In this document: positions 12,923-23,364 of the stretch, in pieces | Numbering within the stretch: position 1 is the stretch's first letter | How the letters are laid out: each line of letters begins with the position of its first letter | From: Charina bottae | Lineage: Eukaryota > Chordata > Lepidosauria > Squamata > Charinaidae | Direction: 5' to 3' | DNA: 64,000 nt | Assembly (NCBI GenBank): GCA_023362775.1 | Contig: JALMGJ010000003.1 | Span: 49,235,916 to 49,299,915, forward strand | The notes under the pieces: generated by a model | What the model saw: only the letters and a program-made list of their open reading frames with translations | Told to the model about the DNA's origin: nothing | The model's database searches: none | Translations under genes and position numbers: made by a program

Positions 12923-13476
12923 CAGAGCTTTCCAAACTGTGTGTCGGGACACGTTAGTGTGTCGGCTGAAGTGTCTGGGTGTGTCGCGGCTGCTGCTGCC
13001 TCCGAGACCTGCCAGGATTCTGCGTAGGTCCTAGTGCCTGCCTTGTGCCTTGCTGCCTCCAAACCTGCTGTGATTCCGTGCAGGTCCTAGTGCCTGCCTT
13101 GTGCCTTGCTGCCTCCAAACCTGCTGTGATTCCGCGCAGGTCCTAGTGCCTGCCTTGTGCCTTGCTGCCTCCAAACCTGCCCTGCCAGGATTCCGCGCAG
13201 GTCCTAGTGCCTGCCTTGTGCCTTGCTGCCTCCAAACCTGCCCTGCCAGGATTCCACGCACATCCTAGTGCCTGCCTTGTGCCTTACTGCCTCCACACCT
13301 GCTATGATTCCGCGCAGGTCCTAGTGCCTGCCTTGTGCCTTGCTGCCTCCAAACCTGCCCTGCCAGGATTCCGCGCAGGTCCTAGTGCCTGCCTTGTGCC
13401 CTGCTGTAAGAGTGTGTCGCGAAATGATGCATGTCTAAAAACTGTGTCACCAACATGAAAAGTTTGGAAAGCTCTG
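12923..13476. mobile_element. Non-autonomous hAT element with internal minisatellite
   Basis: The left terminus CAGAGCTTTCCAAACT is mirrored by AGTTTGGAAAGCTCTG at the right. A perfect 8-bp duplication CCTTATGG flanks it at 12915-12922 and 13477-13484. Subterminal GTGTGTCG motifs occur at both ends. The body is almost entirely a minisatellite and encodes no transposase. The element at 50769-51071 shares the left terminus and TGTGTCG motifs but has a different interior. The hAT call follows from TSD length and terminus form. Confidence 0.92.
13021..13405. repeat. Minisatellite of seven units, 56-61 bp
   Basis: Units begin with GTCCTAGTGCCTGCCTTGTG (one reads CATCCTAGTG) near 13027, 13083, 13139, 13200, 13261, 13317 and 13378. 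Length varies because a CCCTGCCAGG block alternates with a shorter CTGTG form. Frames across it on both strands are artefacts of the repeat. Confidence 0.95.
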
Positions 13477-13484
13477 CCTTATGG

Positions 13485-15048
13485 TATGTAAAATGTGAAG
13501 CTCGGCAGTAAAGTTAGACCAGAAAGCTGAAACCTGCAGAAAAAAATTCTGAAGAGTACAAGCAAGTTACTTTAAGGCTATTAATAGTGAAATATTTAAG
13601 AATCAGTGAGATATGTCACTGCACTGGAATCAGCAAAGCATTAAAATAAATAGGGATATATGGAGAGAATAAGATGTTGCGTAATTATTGTACCTTTTTT
13701 AATGGGATCCTTACAACTGATCCAACTAGTTTAAGTAATGTTCAGCCTTTATGCATAATTAGACAAGATGTATTTTGTATAACACACAACTGAACTACAA
13801 GTATTTCTGGATAATAAGGTTGGCATTTGTTACTGCTCTAAAAGTGGGTCTCCTTTTTCGGTGATTGCAAGACTCACACATAATACCTTCATGCCAAAAA
13901 TAACAGCACTTCTCAGGGGTGTTTACCAGTTTTATGTGCTTCGTTGTGAAACCATTTCCCACCAAACCTCTGAGGCTGGATTCCGACATCATAAGAATCC
14001 AGCCCCTGTGGTGTGTAAACCATGCACATGGTTTACCATTATATTTCAACCAAGCCAACTGTGCATTCAGCAAACCACAATGTGTGAGCTTAGGCAACCT
14101 CACTTCACAGTAGACATCCTTTGGATTTGGCTGCAACTCAAGGCTGCCTTCATATATGCATTCACAGATATAGATCTTATTTACATGACACAGCTACCAC
14201 TAACCACAATTTAGCCATGAGCATGATCAGAGCCTCCTCTCCCCAAGGTGCATGGCTTCAGTCACTCTCTCTCTCTCTGCTTTATCTTCTAACAGCTGCA
14301 AGTTCTGCAAGTTCTGTGAGTGATAATTATTTCTGGACAGCTAAGCCAGAGGCAACACTGTTTTTTTTTTTACCACTTTCTTCATGGTTTCTCTTTTTTG
14401 CTTTTTCTGAAATAGTCATTTCATCAGATTCACACTGCTTGGCTGAAAGGAAACAAATAATAAGTGGTGGTTTACAGCCATGCTGTTTTGTGGCAGTTGT
14501 GGGGAACACAAGATCTTATTCAGCTAAACAGTGTTTGGAGAACTATGTTATGTGAACACATGGATATTATTGAAGTTTTCTGTCAATATAAAACGGGCTG
14601 TTAATTTTACTGTCATCTGGCTCAACCATCAGCTTAAGTGAGGTTTATTTCATTTTATTTATTTATTTTTGAGCACTTATGCTTGATAAATTGTGATAAT
14701 TCAAAAGGTATCTTGCAATATTTTGAATAACTCTATAAACACCGTCTAAGAGCTTATCTGCACTGCCTGGTTGTCCTTTCACCAGAATGAGGGCAGAAAT
14801 GGACAGTGTCACCCTCTGCTATCCACCACTCATCATTAAAGCAACCTTAGGGTTTTGCTCTACTTCTGAAGTACACTTTTCCATGTTAAATCAAACTGAG
14901 CACTCGTGTCTATTTCAGATAGTGCACTTTAGTTTGTTTCAGGCTAAACCCAGAAGTTCATTAGCTTGCAGAAGCAGAGGTGCTCCTTCAACTGAATCTA
15001 TGCTTACAATGCTCTCTAATACCATTTAGAGTGACTTTTGCATAAATG
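13485..15048. other. Mostly unique DNA
   Basis: No gene is recognised. The interval 13795-14220 has a transposon-like look, with CCAAACCTCTGAGGCTGGAT facing GAATCCAGCC and a near-palindrome around GTAAACCATGCACATGGTTT at about 14015-14036. I could not find termini or a target duplication. Confidence 0.45.
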
Positions 15049-15111
15049 TCATAATAGCACAATGGTTATATCATTTGCCTTGTAAATAGAAGGTTGCTGG
15101 TTCAAAACCCA
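15049..15111 (+). repeat. tRNA-like sequence (decayed tRNA or SINE head)
   Basis: TAGCACAATGGTTATATCAT resembles an A-box region. A CTTGTAAATA stretch sits where a tRNA-Thr(TGT) anticodon loop would lie, followed by the B-box-like GCTGGTTCAAAACC. The stems do not pair convincingly, so I do not call a functional tRNA. Confidence 0.45.
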
Positions 15112-15165
15112 GTGGAATTTTTTAAATTACTATTTTTCTTTCCCTGAGCTTGTTACATTCCCTGT

Positions 15166-15358
15166 GCTTTTTTTTTTAAAGAAAAAGTCTAGTGGTGCAT
15201 CATTTCATCATTTTTCTAGTCACCTGAGTCAAGGTTATTTCACCTTGAATAACCTATTGGTTATTTGAACTATTGGGAAGTTGAGGGTGAAACCCTTCTG
15301 CCATGAGTGACTGAAAAAATGATGAAACAATGCACTGCTAGACTTATTTTTTTTAAAG
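15166..15358. repeat. Long imperfect palindrome, MITE-like
   Basis: The left arm (T-run, AAAGAAAAAGTCTAGTGGTG, then CATCATTTCATCATTTTTCT) pairs with the right arm (GAAAAAATGATGAAACAATG, then CACTGCTAGACTTATTTTTT) at about 15305-15355. The spacer is roughly 95 bp. No flanking duplication was established, so mobility is inferred only from the fold-back shape. Confidence 0.65.
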
Positions 15359-16206
15359 GCCTTTGTCTATATGCATTTTGATGCTTAATTATATATATAT
15401 AAATTCAATTTAACTTTGCATATATATTTTATCTACACAGACAGACATACACACACAAAAAGTATATATGCATATATGTCCAAGAAGCCCCATCCACAGG
15501 AAGTAAAGTGATTGGTAATTGCTTTGCTCGAACAGAAAGATAGGAGAACACAACAGCAGGGGAACTGCCCAAGATTTTGTCAAAGCGTCTCAATTTGGAC
15601 AGGATTTTCTTAAGCTGGTTTAGAGTCAAGCTGGCAAGAGCAAGGGCATAACCAACTTACATGCTAAGTGTAGATATACCTTAAGAAGCCAGGCTCTGAA
15701 AATATACAGAAAGCAGAAAATGTTTCCCCTTATCTACTAGTTTTCTAGTTTTATTTCACATATTCACCCATTATCCCTAATGGTGAGTAGATGGGATACT
15801 ACTATATAAAGTCAATATAAAGTCAAACATTTTCTACATTTCATCCTTCTGCAGAGGCCAGAGAATACTAGAATGAAAAGAGAATAGACTAGAATGGTCA
15901 TTCCTTATTGCAAGGAACTTCAGCCACTGCAGTGATATACAGTATGTAAGTCCTTCATCAAGAGCTTTCATGACATTCATCTGATTATCGAGAATAGTGC
16001 AGTGGACCAAATGTTGGATTTCTGAATTCAAACTCAGCCAAGTAAGTATAGCCCAGCCTGGGTCTTTATTTAAGCCTAGACCACATCAGAGACTATTTTA
16101 GATAAAATGGGAAAACTCTTTAAAGTAAGAGCAATATAAAATGTGATAAATGAACGGTGGCTTAGATTTAACATACTGTATCCATGGAATTAAGAAAAGA
16201 TAATTC
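15359..16206. other. No recognisable feature
   Basis: Unique AT-rich DNA with a short AT/TA-rich stretch near 15392. I see no gene. Confidence 0.5.
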
Positions 16207-16388
16207 AGCAGGTATTGGTCTAGTGGTTAAGGCAACGGGCTAAAAACCAGGAGTCTGGTTCTAGTCCTGCCTTAGGCATGAAAGCCATCTGGGTGACCTT
16301 GGGCCAGTCACTCACTCTCAGCCCAACTCACCTCACAGGCTTGTTGTTGTGGGGAAAAGAGGAGGAGGAAGGAGTATTAGGTATGTTC

Positions 16389-16718
16389 AGGACCGTCTCA
16401 TCCTCGTTCAATCAACCCGTCCCACCCGGTCCTGCAGAGAGGGCACGCTACGAACCCCGTCTGCAAGAGAGTTCCACCTGACGGGGTCTAGGAGGCGTGC
16501 CTTCTCTGCAGTAGCCCCCGCCCTTTGGAATATTCTTCCTTCTGAAATAAGATCGGCCCCCTCTCTCCTGGACTTTAGAAAAAAACTAAAGACCTGGTTA
16601 TGTCACCATGCTTGGGGAGGGGAGGGGAACAGCCAGTCTTGGGGTTGGCTGGTCCCTTAGATCTGCCCTGACCAGCCTTATCGACCGATGGGATGAGAAC
16701 TACCATTCCTGGATCAAA

Positions 16719-16773
<55 letters not shown>

Positions 16774-16891
16774 TATTATTGGTATTTATAGTTTTTATTG
16801 ATTTTAAACCTTTGCTGTGAACCGCCCAGGGTCCCTCCTTGTGGGGGAGATGGGTGGGATATAAATGTAATAAATAAATAAATAAAATAAA
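16389..16891 (+). mobile_element. L2-type LINE 3' fragment inserted in the SINE
   Basis: The frame at 16349-16660 encodes a typical LINE ORF2 C-terminus, with RRRAFSAVAPALWNILPSEI and a following FRKKLKTWLCHHAW block. A 3' UTR follows, containing ACCGCCCAGGGTCCCTCC and ending in AAAT repeats. ATGTTC at 16383-16388 and 16892-16897 is the target duplication. Only the last part of the LINE was copied, and it contains a (TA)n expansion. Confidence 0.85.
16724..16770. repeat. (TA)n microsatellite
   Basis: About 23 TA units inside the L2 fragment 3' region. Confidence 0.95.
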
Positions 16892-16976
16892 ATGTTCGCC
16901 GCCTTGAGTTATTTATAAAAATAATAAAGGCGGGATAGAAAATAAACAAACAAACAAACAAACAAATAAATAAATA

Positions 16977-18066
16977 TTACACACATCCAAAATTTGAATG
17001 ATCAATGAATTATTTGTAATGTTATTGAATATAGAATATAAGACACAGTCCTTTTCAATCTGGGTTTGTTTCTGCTTGACTGAGACCATTTTTTAAATTA
17101 ATAGGGTTCACACCAATTATTTTGGCAAGTTCCATCCACTGTGTACATATTTCAGAGACAGACTGTTTTTAATCCTTCAGGCATGACTCCTCTACACTGC
17201 ATCAACAGACAAAAGTAATGATTTAGCTTTTAGTTTTAAGAAGGTAGCCATAGCTTTGGAGTTCAAGGAATCAAAGGTGACTGTCTTTGTTATATGGCAA
17301 CAGCAGAAAACCACCTGAAAAAATAATGATATTTATTATTTTTGTCCTAAAAGCTGTTTCAGGGAAATGACATTTCCCTCAGCAAATCATCTGTTTTCCT
17401 TCAAAAGGATATTCCTGCCTTTAAGTATTGCATGAAATTCCTTTTAAGTTGAATTTAATATTTAAAAATACATGTATTAGTTGATTATGACATTTTGAAT
17501 TTTAAAAATGAGGGGTGTTGGGATTAGGTGCAGGCAAAGTTAAGCAGTTTATTGTCAGTGGAAAATATACCGATGATCAACTTTTCCTTCCCAAACCAGT
17601 TCACTGAGGCTGTGAGTTGAGTATATGTGTTAGGTTCTTTGGGACTCTTTGAATAGGCCTATAGGAATAACAGGGTGTTGTGGAAATGCTGAAAGAAATG
17701 TGCATTTCAAGAAGGATGATAGGGGTACGGAACTATCTTTTTCATCTAGATTCCTGAAGCTTTAATGCCCCCTACATACTTATCTTTCTCCATATGCACT
17801 ATATATTTAGGGATGATTACTTAGTAATCTAGATTTATCTACTAATTTATATGCCACTAATTCTATAGAGATTCATAGCTGCTTACAATAAAAATTTAAA
17901 CATCCATGATACAATACGGATATATAAACAATAAAATGTCCATAGTAATGTCTAAAACATCAACACAACTACATTCAAATATAATTAATTTATAGTAATA
18001 AATTAATAGAACACCAGCCAATGACATTCTGACACAAATAAATTATAGTGATTCTATTTATTTTTA
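16977..18066. other. Mostly unique DNA with an old L2-like tail relic
   Basis: No gene is recognised. About 17835-18060 resembles a very old L2 tail in minus orientation (TTATATGCCACTAATTCTAT and GCTGCTTACAATAAAAATTT). Confidence 0.45.
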
Positions 18067-18322
18067 TTTATTTTACTCATTTATTTAATATTTATCCTGC
18101 CTTTATTATTTTTATAAATAATTCAAGGTGGCGAACATACCTAATACTCCTTCCTCCTCCTCTTTTCCCCACAATAGCAACCCTGTGAGGTGAGTTGGGC
18201 TGAGAGAGAGTGACTGGCCCAAGGTCACCCAGCTGGCTTTCATGCCTCAGGCAGGTCTAGAACTCACAGACTCCTGGTTTATAGCCCAGCACCTTAACCA
18301 CTAGATCAAACTGGCTCTTAAT
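18067..18322 (-). mobile_element. CORE-SINE (MIR-like), minus orientation
   Basis: The plus strand reads from the AAAT-rich tail through GGTGGCGAACATACCTAATA and GTGACTGGCCCAAGGTCACC to the tRNA-like head complement AACCACTAGATCAAACTGGC. It belongs to the same subfamily as 16207 and 37143 and lies immediately upstream of the BovB cluster. Confidence 0.85.
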
Positions 18323-19043
18323 AAGTCTATACTTATTATCTATACTCTATACACTTAATTCATGGAGCGAGAATTGCCAGAAGTACAAGCTGGGTTTAGA
18401 AAAGCAGAGGAACTAGAGACCAAATTGCCAATATCCGCTGGATAATGGAGAAAGCCAGGGAGTTTCAGAAAAACATCTATTTTTGTTTTAATGACTATTC
18501 TAAAGCCTTTGACTGTGTGGATCATAACAAATTGTAGCAACTTCTTGGTGGTATGGGGATACCAAATCATCTTGTCTGCGTCCTGAGGAATCTGTATAAC
18601 GACCAAGTAGCAATGGTAAGAACAGAGCACGGAACAACGGACTGGTTTAAGATTGGGAAAGGAGTACGGCAGGGTTGTATACTCTCACCCTACCTATTCA
18701 ACCTGTACGCAGAACACATCATGCGACGTGCTGGGCTTGAGGAATCCAAGGCTGGAGTTAAAATTGCCGGAAGAAACATTAACAATCTCAGATATGCAGA
18801 TGATACCACTTTGATGGCTGAAAGCGAGGAGGAGCTGAGGAGCCTTATGATGAAGGTAAAAAAAGAAAGTGCAAAAGCTGGGTTGCAGTTAAACCTAAAA
18901 AAACCAAGATTATGGCAACCAGCTTGATTGATAACTGGCAAATAGATGGAGAAAAAGTGGAGGCAGTGACAGACTTTGTATTTCTAGGTGCAAAGATTAC
19001 TGCAGACGCTGACTGCAGCCAGGAAATCAGAAGACGTCTACTT

Positions 19044-21230
19044 AGTGGAGGACAGGAAGGCCTGGTGTGCTATGGTCCATGAGGTCACGAAGAGTCGGAC
19101 ACGACTAAACGACAAATTTAGGCTTAAATTGAAGAACGTAGAGAAAACCACTAGACCAATCAGGTATGACCTAAATCATATCCCTTATGAATATACAGTG
19201 GAGGTGAGGAATAGATTTAAAGGATTAGATCTGGTAGACAGAGTGCCTGACGAACTATGGATGGAGGTTCGTAACATTGTACAGGAGGCAGCAACTAAAA
19301 CCATCCCAAAGAAAAAGAAATGCAAGAAAGCAAAGTGGCTGACTGATGAGGCTTTACAAATAGCTGAGGAAAGAAGGGAAGCAAAAGGCAAGGGAGAAAG
19401 GGAAAGATATAAACAACTGAATGCAGAATTCCAGAGAATAGCAAGGAGAGATAAGAAGGCCTTCTTAAATGAAGAATGCAAAGAAATCGAGGAAAACAAT
19501 AGAATGGGGAAGACTAGAGATTTCTTCAAGAAAATCGGAGATATCAAGGGAACGTTTTGTGCAAAGATGGGCATGATAAAGGACAAAAAAGGCAGGGACC
19601 TAACAGAAGCAGAAGAGATTAAGAAGAGGTGGCAAGAATACACAGAAGAACTATACAAGAAAGATCTTAATATCCCTGATAAATACGATGGTGTGGTCAC
19701 TGACCTTGAGCCGGACATCCTAGAGAGTGAAGTCAAGTGGGCCTTAGGAAGCATTACTAACAACAAAGCTAGCAGAGAAGACAGTATCCCAGCTGAGCTA
19801 TTTAAAATCCTAAAAGATGATGCTGTTAAAGTGCTGCACTCAATATGCCAACAAATTTGGAAAACTCAACAGTGGCCACAGGATTGGAAAAGGTCAGTTT
19901 ACGTTCCAATTCCAAAGAAAGGCAATGCCAAAGAATGCTCAAACTACCGTACAATTGCGCTCATTTCACATGCTAGCAAGGTTATGCTCAAAATCCTACA
20001 AGCTAGGCTTCAGCAGTATGTGAACCGAGAACTACCAGAAGTGCAAGCTGGGTTTCGAAGAGGCAGAGGAACTAGAGATCAGATTGCCAACATTCGCTGG
20101 ATCATGGAAAAAGCAAGAGAGTTCCAGAAAAACATCTACTTCTGCTTCATTGACTACGCTAAAGCCTTTGATTGTGTGGATCACAACAAACTGTGGCAAA
20201 GTCTTAAAGAGATGGGAGTACCAGACCACCTTACCTGTCTCCTGAGAAACCTGTATGCGGTCAAGAAGCAACAGTTAGAACCGGACATGGAACAACCGAC
20301 TGGTTCAAAATTGGGAAAGGAGTACGACAAGGCTGTATATTATCACCCTGCTTATTTAACTTATATGCAGAGTACATCATGAGAAAGGCCGGGCTGGATG
20401 AATCACAAGCCGGAGTTAAGATTGCCGGGAGAAATATCAACAACCTCAGATATGCAGACGATACCACCCTAATGGCAGAAAGTGAAGAGGAACTAAAGAG
20501 CCTCTTGATGAGGGTGAAAGAGGAGAGTGCAAAAGCTGGCTTGAAACTCAACATTAAAAAAACCCAGATCATGGCATCTGGTCCCATCACTTCCTGGCAA
20601 ATAGAAGGGGAAGAAATGGAAGCAGTGACAGATTTTATTTTCTTGGGCTCCAAGATCACCGCAGACGGTGACTGCAGCCATGAAATTAAAAGACGCTTGC
20701 TCCTTGGGAGGAAAGCTATGGCAAACCTAGACAGCATATTAAAAAGCAGAGACATCACCTTGCCGACAAAGGTCCGTATAGTTAAAGCTATGGTTTTTCC
20801 AGTAGTAATGTATGGCTGTGAGAGTTGGACCATAAGGAAGGCTGAGCGCTGAAGAATTGATGCTTTTGAACTGTGGTGCTGGAGAAGACTCTTGAGAGTC
20901 CCTTGGACTGCAAGGAGGTCAAACCAGTCAATCCTAAAGGAAATCAACCCTGACTGCTCATTGGAAGGACAGATGTTGAAGCTGAAACTCAAATACTTTG
21001 GCCACCTAATGCGAAGAGAGGACTCACTGGAAAAGACCCTGATGCTGGGAAAGACTGAAGGCAAAAGGAGAAGGGGATGGCAGAGGATGAGATGGTTAGA
21101 TAGCATCACCGATGTAATGAACATGAATTTGAGTAAACTCCGAGAGACAGTGGAGGACAGGAAGGCCTGGCATGCTATGGTCCATGAGGTCACGAAGAGT
21201 CGGACACGACTAAACGACTGAACAACAACA
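19044..21230 (+). mobile_element. BovB (RTE) LINE copy B, nested in copy A
   Basis: Copy A sequence stops at GACGTCTACTT (19043) and resumes at ACTTCTTGGG (21231), as shown by the uninterrupted homologue in copy C. Only ACTT is duplicated. Copy B starts with about 70 bp of BovB 3'-terminal sequence (19044-19114), jumps to the region between endonuclease and polymerase, runs through the reverse transcriptase and ends in the normal 3' terminus with an (AAC)n tail. The same 70-bp terminus therefore stands at both ends. The copy is 5'-truncated and belongs to a different subfamily from A and C. Confidence 0.9.
19116..21222 (+). pseudogene. BovB copy B reverse transcriptase ORF (broken)
   Basis: This is the polymerase part of an RTE-clade ORF, which in an intact element copies its RNA at the nicked target. 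The frame is open to about 20257 and carries CSNYRTIALI, QAGFRRGRGTRDQIANIRW and FIDYAKAFDCVDHNKLW. One nucleotide is missing near 20257. The reading continues in the next frame with YADD at 20451-20462 and MYGCESWTIRKAER. A TGA at 20850-20852 replaces a conserved arginine (CGA to TGA). The rest is open to 21222 and ends VTKSRTRLND. With only one indel and one stop, this is a fairly young but inactive copy. The endonuclease is absent. Confidence 0.9.
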
Positions 21231-21772
21231 ACTTCTTGGGAGGAGAGCAATGACAACTCTTGATGAAATAGTTAAGATCAGAGACATCACACTGACAACA
21301 AAGGTCCGTATAGTTAAAGCAATGGTATTCCCCGTAGTAACCTATGGCTGCGAGAGCTGGACCATAAGGAAGGCTGAGCGAAGGAAGATAGATGCTTTTG
21401 AACTGTGGTGTTGGAGAAAAATTCTGAAAGTGCCTTGGACTGCAAGAAGATCAAACCAGTCCATACTCCAGGAAATAAAGCCAGACTGCTCACTTGAGGG
21501 AATGATATTAAAGGCAAAACTGAAGTATTTTGGCCACATAATGAGAAGACAGGATACCCTGGAGAAGAAGCTGATGCTAGGGAAAGTGGAAGGCAAAAGG
21601 AAGAGGGGCCGACCAAGGGCAAGATGGATGGATGATATTCTGGAGGTGACGGACTCGACCGTGAGGGAGCTGGGGGTGGCGATGGCCGACAGGAAGCTCT
21701 GGCGTGGGCTGGTCCATGAAGTCACAAAAAGTCGGAAGCGACTGAACGAATAAACAACAACAAATACACTTA

Positions 21773-23076
21773 TATATACTTATTATCTATACTCTATACT
21801 CATCTCACAGTAATAACATGATAAAACCTCAAAAAGAAACACCATTGAGCAAGACAGCACTCACTTGCTGAAGGTCTCCTGGAATAATTCTGCTTTTAAT
21901 GCTTTCTATAATACCATGGGGGAAAACCTAATGCCCAAAAGGAGACCATTCCATAAGACTGTATTAGATAATATAAAGGAGCATTATCTCCTGGCTTAAG
22001 TTTCCCTTATCTCATGGAAATGCAGGATCTCTAAGAGCTTCATTTATGATGAATATTCTATGTAGATGTGTCAGTTCTTGTTGGAGAAGGTGGGTCTCCT
22101 CATAACTAGTGTTGCTCCTGATGGATGGTTGCAGGGCTTGGAGAGCATTTGAGGAGACTAATTTGTGGGACTACTGGGTAGGTTGGCCAAATGCCCCCTT
22201 GACTCATCTGTATGGAGCATGCCTATATATCAGTACTGATACCCATTGATTGTTGAGGTATAGGTTAGATCTTGTAGTATGAAGGGAAATGTCTTGGAAT
22301 TCAATGGTACCAGTTCTGGAGGGATATCTGGTCTTATTATGTTGTTCCCAAGCCATGAATCTCTCTTTCAAACACTCTGCTTGTTTACAGTTAAGAGCAC
22401 AGAGATTCTGGTGAAATAGTTTCCTTGACTTGAACTTGTCTGGCTATATATTATATATTATTATTACATAATTACATAATTATTATATAATTATATAATA
22501 TCTATTGTATGGCACCATTAGGAGTGAGGGTCAACAATGTCAAAATGACTGGTGCAGCCAATCAAAACCCTGCCTGTGCATGTGGTGTGTGTGATGCACA
22601 TTGAAAAGGGACAGGGCTTTGATATCTGGCCATGCCCACCATTCTGATATCATTGACCCCTCTTCCACTTTGAACTCATTTTCATTAGTTTTCATTTTCA
22701 TTTTCGTTTTCATTTTCATTAGTAAGAGGGTTATTCATACGAAATGTCAGGGTTGTACGTGATGACATGGTGTGTCCACTGCAGCAAATCAGCATTTGAG
22801 AGCCACATGAATTCTTTAGTAGAGTATCTCAGTCCCAGTCATTTTACAACTCCACCTCTTTTCCTCAGAGAATGACTAGGATGGACATGGGCAACCATCC
22901 AGTTTTTGTGCTTTGGAATTCATGTAACATGACTGACCAGTTAAAACTAATCTTCTCTTGCCAAAATATCTGTGAATTCACATGACGTACTTGACCCTTA
23001 ATTGTTCCAACTTTGTGTGAATCCAACCTTTGGATTCTTTTTATATGCACCTGGAAAGGAATGACAAGAGAAAGAG
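21773..23076. other. No recognisable feature
   Basis: Unique DNA with an AT-rich microsatellite-like patch at 22446-22502 (ATTATATATTATTATTACAT) and a TTTTCATT-repeat patch near 22678-22722. I see no gene. Confidence 0.5.
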
Positions 23077-23364
23077 GAACAGACAGGAAGAAGACTAGCA
23101 GAGCACATCCATGAACACCAACTAGCAGTCAGAAAACATGAAAACTCCTTAATCTCACAACGCATGGACAGACTCAACCATAGTTTCAACTGGGAAAGTG
23201 TGAGCATCCTAGATCAAGCTAAATCCAAAAACGCTAGGGAATTCCTGGAAGCTTGGCATTCAGACAAATCAGCCATCAATAGACACACAGAAATAAACCA
23301 TTTTTACACATCATTCAAAAGAGACAATAAAAAAGCTAAGAAGGAAACAAAAAGACCAGAACAC
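23077..23364 (+). mobile_element. Penelope-like element unit 1, GIY-YIG fragment
   Basis: It encodes the C-terminal part of a Penelope-like protein, matching unit 2 (32380-32660) closely: a damaged start, then NHSFNWESVSILDQAKSKNA and EAWHSDKSAINRH. It is cut at CCAGAACAC by Copia-1. The continuation (AACACCTC...) reappears at 30013 after the Copia element, and again at 31354 after BovB copy C. The unit is 5'-truncated and lacks the polymerase. Confidence 0.9.

Larger units (their letters stand above)
16207..16976 (+). mobile_element. CORE-SINE (MIR-like) split by an L2 insertion
   Basis: The head and core lie at 16207-16388 (TCTAGTGGTTAAGGCAACGG, B-box-like GTTCTAGTCC, then GGGTGACCTTGGGCCAGTCA). 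The 3' part resumes at 16892 with GTTCGCCGCCTTGAGTTATT and ends in AAAC/AAAT repeats. The uninterrupted copies at 18067-18322 and 37143-37351 show the joined arrangement (AGGTATGTTCGCCGCC), which proves the split. Confidence 0.85.
18358..21763 (+). mobile_element. BovB (RTE) LINE copy A, interrupted by copy B
   Basis: Copy A occupies 18358-19043 and 21231-21763. The left part encodes reverse transcriptase motifs, including GVRQGCILSPYLFNLYAEH and YADD at 18793-18804. The right part encodes the C-terminus (VTYGCESWTIRKAER, FELWCWRKIL, then VPWTARRSNQS), ending VTKSRKRLNE before an (ACA)n tail. ATACACTTA at 18349-18357 and 21764-21772 is the likely target duplication. It is 5'-truncated, with no endonuclease, and has at least one premature stop (TAG near 18535). 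Its 3' terminus matches copy C and differs from copy B. Confidence 0.92.

Noticed and set aside
13031..13261. Repetitive 76-codon frame
   Set aside because: It is a translation of the minisatellite in a hAT element.
15049..15111. Functional tRNA-Thr gene
   Set aside because: The acceptor, D and anticodon stems do not pair well enough, and it sits at the edge of a repeat-like unit.
19185..19766. 193-codon frame on the minus strand
   Set aside because: It is the antisense shadow of the BovB copy B reverse transcriptase frame.
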